Shown here piece after piece: positions 57,881 to 64,000 of a stretch of 64,000 nucleotides of DNA (positions within the stretch are counted from its first letter, which is position 1; each line of letters opens with the position of its first letter). The DNA comes from Rhipicephalus microplus (taxonomy: Eukaryota > Arthropoda > Arachnida > Ixodida > Ixodidae): NCBI RefSeq assembly GCF_043290135.1, contig NW_027464588.1:5679501-5743500 (forward strand), in the 5' to 3' direction. A program made the translations under genes and the position numbers. Below the pieces are notes generated by a model. The model was not told the origin of the DNA, ran no database searches, and worked only from the letters and a program-made list of their open reading frames with translations.

Positions 57881-58034
57881 GGATGGAAGTCGGGTACTGC
57901 ATAATTTACGTCCGTCTGGTAACGTTGGTTTGGTTTTAAAGTGAGATATTGACCTTTCTTGTTAGTGCTTCGCATGTCATTGCTTCCCACTGTATGAGCT
58001 ACACCTTGTTTTGTCGATCTATGTTTACGTGCAG

Positions 58035-58179
58035 TGCCAGTCTACAGTGGCGACCTTCCTGACATGTTCACTTGCCGTCCTTAAAGGTCTGGCGATTGAC
58101 GGTCTCTGGGACCCTTCCCACATCGCCATCCTCTATGCTGGAGCGCTGGCCGCTGTCAACACCGCCAGTCTCTTTCTCA
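58035..58179 (+). CDS. SLC41-type Mg2+ transporter, exon 4
   Basis: The exon starts after TTTACGTGCAG in phase 0 and encodes CQSTVATFLTCSLAVLKG, DGLWDPSHIAILYAGALAAV and NTASLFL, ending with one base of a split codon before GTTGCG. It covers two helices of the first MgtE-like domain (compare QATVVGFLAAV and ATAFIASLLQG in human SLC41A1). The donor choice is set by the phase of exon 5, which needs one carried base. The continuation beyond the donor runs to a TAA and is intron. Confidence 0.87.
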
Positions 58180-59773
58180 GTTGCGTATTTGTTTTGCATA
58201 GCCTCAATCACCGAAGAACTGCATATGGGAGCACGGGACGAAAAAAGTAATGCGATTGTGAAGCATTTAAAAATATTCTTGAGAAGTTCAGAAATTCACA
58301 CATAAATATTGAGTTGACAAAACTAGAAATAGGCACGGTGTGTTACATAATATAAACAAATTTGAAAAGCGAGCGAATTCATAGGCATCCAGAATTGAGG
58401 AATATTGTTGTGATGATACACATGCGAAAATGCACATAATGCGGTGCTCTATTTCGGTGCCCACAGAATTGTATACCGCAGGCGTTTAAAACCAATAAAA
58501 GTAGAAGGCACAATAGGAGCTGATATATAAAGACGAAAAACTGTATTAGAACCCATTTCGACAATCGTCTTTTAATACACAAGGTTGATATTTTGAACAT
58601 TTTATACAGAGGCATATGAACTGGCTGGCTTGATATATCGGGAGCTTTCTCGCTGTACGAATGGTCACGCTTCCTCAAGCGGATAGGGTAAAGTGTCAAT
58701 CATTCATGTTCTGTCTTTTGTGCGTGAATAATTTGAAATATTCATGTGCACTTAATTACTGGATTCTATTCATATCGCATTACTCCACGTATATATGCAG
58801 GGCGTTTGAAAAATGTGTCTAACTTTGTTTAGAGATCAGAAAAATGCGCTATTTGCTTAATGTCTACACAGTTTTTTTCTGTCGCCAAAGGAATTTTAGA
58901 AGGGTTGACTACATAATTTGGAATAGTATTTAGGAAACTTACAATAATCACCGTTTCAATTAGCGGAGTCAAGTAGGTAAGTGAACTGGATGAATTGGAG
59001 TCCTTGATGTGAAGAACACATTGCTGCTTTGAGATTTCGGAAAAAGGGTCTCTTGTAATAACTATGCAGGTTACACACCCACACAAAGGAGTCGGTAGAG
59101 GGTTGATATACCACCCCCTCAATTTGGTTTCACCGTAGAATTGGGGATAATTTTATTTATTTGCAGTTATATTACAGATCGTTTTTGTAAAATCTCAATG
59201 CGGACATCGGCTTTTTGCATAAAGGGCTTAAATACTGCCTTTTGACCTAACTGTCGAACTACAGTAGTTAAACAGCAAATAATTTATTTGCCCAATTACT
59301 GTTTCAAATAATATCTTCAACCCTCTTAAGATGCCTGCCGCTACAGAAAAACCAATTGTGAAAACAGTGAGCAAATAGCGCCTTTTCATGAAACTTTAGG
59401 AGTATAACTTAACTAATAAACTTAACACGTGCATTTGAAAGTGTGAGCTCAGCTTCATATCACTGAACAAATGAAAAAAAAAACGTTGAAGACCTGTGGG
59501 GAAATTTTGTTTTAGACATATCGCTTCGCAAGGCTGTAAGGCGAAGTCAAAGGCATGACATAAAGATCCCCTTCACTGCTTTTCAGTACACTCATCTGAG
59601 CACAGTAGTTAACCTAAACAAGAAAATTTCAAGAAAAGCTCTCTTTAACCACATTGTTTGCAAATTGAACACTTACGAACATTCATCTACATGCTGCCCT
59701 ACAAAATATAGCAACCTGACGTTCTGTACTCAGAAAGAGCGCTTTTTCAACTCCTGTTGCTTTCTTCACACAG
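58180..59773 (+). other. SLC41 intron 4
   Basis: GTTGCG donor, TTCTTCACACAG acceptor. AT-rich, no recognised element. Confidence 0.7.
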
Positions 59774-59920
59774 GCTTCGTGATGTCCACGGTCGTGGTGC
59801 TGTCCACCAAGTGCGAGAAAAACCCGGACAACATCGCACCGGCCATCGCGGCTTCGTTCGGCGACCTGACCACGCTTTTACTGCTCTCCAGCTACTCGTC
59901 TTTAATGCTGTACCATCCGT
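59774..59920 (+). CDS. SLC41-type Mg2+ transporter, exon 5
   Basis: Joined in phase 1 to exon 4 (A plus GC gives Ser), it encodes [33 protein letters not shown] and [19 protein letters not shown]...PIAASFGDL is a hallmark of SLC41/MgtE transporters and includes residues lining the ion pathway. It ends CAT CCG T before GTGCGT, the donor sequence also used by exon 2. The carried T plus AT of exon 6 gives Tyr, restoring the homology. A large TATC microsatellite begins only about 70 bases into the intron. Confidence 0.93.
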
Positions 59921-59986
59921 GTGCGTCTTTGCCACGACGTATTTGATTGCGAAGCATTTCTTAGCGAACTTCGGTGACTTTGAGCG

Positions 59987-61420
<1,434 letters not shown>

Positions 61421-62117
61421 TTGTGCTGATTTCAAAGTGACATATTAACCTTTCTCATTCATGCTTCGCGTTTCATCGATTTCCACTGTACGTGGGGTCT
61501 GCCAACTTTTATCAGCATTGTTACGACCAGGTCTTGCAAAAGTAAAGTAAAGCCTGTTGATATGCGTTCTTGTGCAAGTTACACTACGCTTGTTCACTGC
61601 GCACACGTTTACGTGCTTGCCACCATGATTCAGTTGTTCGGTCAAGTTTCGGGCCAACTTGCTATAAGAATAGTTGATATCGATTGATCACAATGTTTAC
61701 TATACTGACATCATTGGTGCTGATGGTGCAAGTTGTGGTATTATACGCGTAGGCTTCAGGCACAAATGCGACCGCTTTATGCTAAGTTTTGCGTGCGTTC
61801 AGAACACGAGCTGCGGGTGGATTGGGCCACTTGACGTTGATAGTATATAAATGGAAGTGCCAGAGCTAGTGGACAAGAAATTGTTGCAAACAAAGGCCAG
61901 CAGTTATTCACTAAAAGCTATGTGCATCAGTTGCGCATAACTTCAAAATTCTTGCTGTATTAATATTACTGGTTCACCTACGTACAATACAGCTTTCTTT
62001 CATCTCTTTTTTTTGTGTGCTCACGTCTGTTCATGCGCGGTTGCACCACGAGGTAGCACCGACTGGCCCAACTTCCCACGCCTCTGCATACAATGTGCTC
62101 TTGACGACCATATGCAG
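61421..62117 (+). other. SLC41 intron 5, end
   Basis: Non-coding sequence up to a GACCATATGCAG acceptor. Nothing else recognised. Confidence 0.6.
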
Positions 62118-62253
62118 ATCTGGCGCCAGTGGTGATCACGTTTTGCCTGCTTCTGCTGCCAATGTGGATAGTTCTGGCCCGACGCAACACCGTCTCCCGG
62201 GAGGTGCTGCGCGTCGGGTGGCTGCCAATTATTATCGCACTCACGGTCTCTAG
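62118..62253 (+). CDS. SLC41-type Mg2+ transporter, exon 6
   Basis: 136 bases. After the split Tyr it encodes LAPVVITFCLLLLPMWIVLA, RRNTVSREVLRVGW and LPIIIALTVS, ending in phase 2 before a strong GTAAGT. It matches ISPLVGVFFLALTPIWIIIA...SGWEPVITAMVIS of human SLC41A1: the end of the inter-domain link and the first helix of the second MgtE domain. The gene therefore continues past the window; no further exon is visible up to 64000. LINE-C lies antisense about 70 bases downstream. Confidence 0.92.
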
Positions 62254-62319
62254 GTAAGTGAGCAGAGAACGCACCCATTCCTCAATAGGAAAGGGAGTGT
62301 TACACTCGATGGTAGCTAG

Positions 62320-64000
62320 GTAGGTAATCAACTTTATTGATTCACGAAGGAATCATTTGAGGGGGGGTGTGGTTGGGGAAGTGGGACCAGGATGACGACG
62401 AGCCCTCGGGCCGCTCTAGGTGGCCGGACACTGCTGTGCTTCGGCGACCCTTCTGGCCCAGCTCACTGTCCGGAGCTGTAAACCCGGTTGCGAGCTGCGC
62501 AGAGCAGCCTCCCATCGTTCCTGGTGTTCTGACCCTTGCCACGGAGGCTTGGGTTTGTTTGGGCAATTCAGAAATATGTGCTAAAAGTCGGCTCTGGTGC
62601 TAGGACATAAGTTGCAATGAGGCGAGGTTTCGCCATGTGTAAAAAGGGAGAAAAGAAAAGGAGTCGTTACTGTGGCCGTTTGAAGTCTGCGCCACAAAGC
62701 TTGGTCACTTCTGGAGAGAGATTTATGTTGCGGGGGATACGTTAGGCGGGAATTTCGGTAAAATAGCGTGATATCGTGATAGCTGAGGAGTCGATCCCGG
62801 GCACTTCGAAGCGAAGGCAGGTCGCTGTGAGCCCGGTTGGCGAGTGCTCGGGCTTGGGTGTGAGCGGCCGTGTTGCCTGGGTGTTCACGGTGCGCAGGGA
62901 CCCAGAGGAGGGTGATGAGGCGATCAGACGGAAGAGATGATTCAAGAATTTTAGCAGCCGAAGAATGAATTCGGAAAGTGGCGAAATTACGAATTGCAGT
63001 TTTTGAATAAAAAAAAATATACTCAGCGGAGGAGTGAACGATGGCTAAAGCAATTGCCACCTCTTCTGCTTCCAGGAATTCTGTCGAATTCGGAAGGGAC
63101 GCACCAGCGACCAGTTTTTGAAATCCATCTACGACGGCTACCGCGAAAGCTCGATGATCTACATATTCGGCCGCGTCTACATAGACTGCGGGAGAATTAG
63201 GAGGGAAGCGCTTCTGAAGGGACTTGGCTCGAGCTTCCCGTCGCGCCCGATTATGTTCTGGGTGAGTATTTTTGGGGAGTGGCGGGATTAATAGGTTGCT
63301 GCTAACAGTGACGGGAACTGCGTGCGTGGCCGTGGTGTGACCAGGAACGTTGATTCCAAGTCGGCGCAGGAGTACCTGTTCTCTTTCTGAGAGTGATAGT
63401 CTTTGATATTGGCTGAAAAGATGCGCCTCTACAAGCTCTCCCAGAGTGTTGTGCACCCCAAGTTGAAGTAGTTTATCCGTGGCTGTTGATTTAGGGAGAT
63501 GGAGCACAGTTTTGTAGGCATTACGAATGAGTCTGTTAAGTTGCTTGGCCTTCGTAAGTGAGAGATAGAAGTAGGGGATAGAATAGGTAATTCTGCATAG
63601 GCAAAAGGCCTGTATGAGGCGGCGTGTGTCTGCTTCCCTCATGCCGCGATGACGATTGGACATGCGCTTAATGAGGGAAGCTGTATTTTGAACTGAGGTA
63701 CGGATTAACTTTATGGTGTCAGCGTTCGAGCCATTGTCGGAAATATTAAGGCCTAAAATATTAATTTTATTGACCCTGCGATGAGGGGTGGCATCAAGCA
63801 TGACTTGAATGTGACATGTATCTTGCTTTTTAAAGTCAATTACTAGGAGTTCTGATTTAGCCGCCGAGTAGGTGAGCCCAATACTGTTGGCGTGTTTAAC
63901 AACAATGTCAGCGGCCAACTGAAGCTTCGCTTCGATTTCGCCGTGGTTGCCAGTATTGACCCAGATGGTGATGTCATCCGCGTACAAGGAGTGATTGATG
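62320..64000 (-). mobile_element. LINE-C: 3' part of a non-LTR retrotransposon, cut by right window edge
   Basis: The minus strand carries the end of an RT-RNase H ORF2, a short 3' UTR with AATAAA (plus 62331-62338 region) and an end near 62320. It shares order and wording with LINE-A ORF2 (YADD, HPE.NR.RR, VDAA, CNLC zinc finger) but is a different family. Confidence 0.87.
62416..64000 (-). pseudogene. LINE-C ORF2 C-terminal part (RT end, RNase H, zinc finger) with one premature stop
   Basis: Open from the window edge (INHSLYADDITIW) to a TAG at 62583-62581. YADD is the RT catalytic box. Further on, NILGLNISDNG, HLPKSTATDKLLQLGVHNTL and NTHPEHNRARREARA parallel LINE-A. YVDAAEYVDHRAF is the RNase H start. 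The TAG sits inside the C-terminal zinc finger: CNLC is read before it and HIFLNC after it, in the same frame, continuing to CPAT and TAG at 62418-62416. A single C-to-T change (CAG to TAG) explains the break. Confidence 0.87.

Overview
The window looks like nuclear DNA of an ixodid, probably metastriate, tick. Evidence: three copies of a tRNA-headed SINE that I recognise as the tick Ruka family, non-LTR retrotransposons and a Penelope-like element of arthropod type, long TATC/GTCC microsatellites, and two intron-containing host genes. There is no prokaryotic gene organisation. No database search was run; family names come from motifs I can read.

Layout. 1-5700 (minus): a non-LTR retrotransposon (LINE-A) with intact ORF1 and an ORF2 (EN-RT-RNase H-zinc finger) that I translated without a stop to the window edge. 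5880-7205: an old repeat split by a 676-bp MITE with a TTA target duplication, then a Ruka SINE. 8090-9850: a decayed LINE. 11781-23253 (minus): a TspanC8-type tetraspanin gene with three recognisable exons. Its big intron is filled by a LINE ORF1 fragment, a four-unit ~455-bp tandem array carrying tRNA-like sequences, and a 4.7-kb Penelope-like element with direct terminal repeats, hammerhead-like motifs, an SGNH-hydrolase-like ORF1, a 653-aa reverse transcriptase and a GIY-YIG region. 20880-22385: a composite tandem repeat ending in (TAGA)n. 24660-27806 (plus): LINE-B, with a (CATC/CGTC)n tail.

39370-62253 (plus): an SLC41-type Mg2+ transporter gene. Six exons with matching splice phases cover the first MgtE-like domain and the start of the second; the rest lies beyond the window. 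Its introns hold a MITE, tRNA-like SINE heads, a 2.5-kb minisatellite whose units carry a 33-bp palindrome, a second LINE-B copy (52281-55700, minus) and two more copies of the composite repeat. 62320-64000 (minus): LINE-C, same broad clade as LINE-A, downstream of SLC41 exon 6.

The two host genes are unrelated in function: a membrane scaffold (TspanC8 proteins escort the protease ADAM10 in other animals) and a Mg2+ carrier. Most sequence is transposon-derived. The most notable points are the SGNH ORF inside the Penelope-like element, the in-frame single-stop junction of LINE-A ORF1/ORF2, the missing CCG exon of the tetraspanin, the AT in place of a GT donor in SLC41 exon 3, and the tRNA-like and palindromic tandem arrays.
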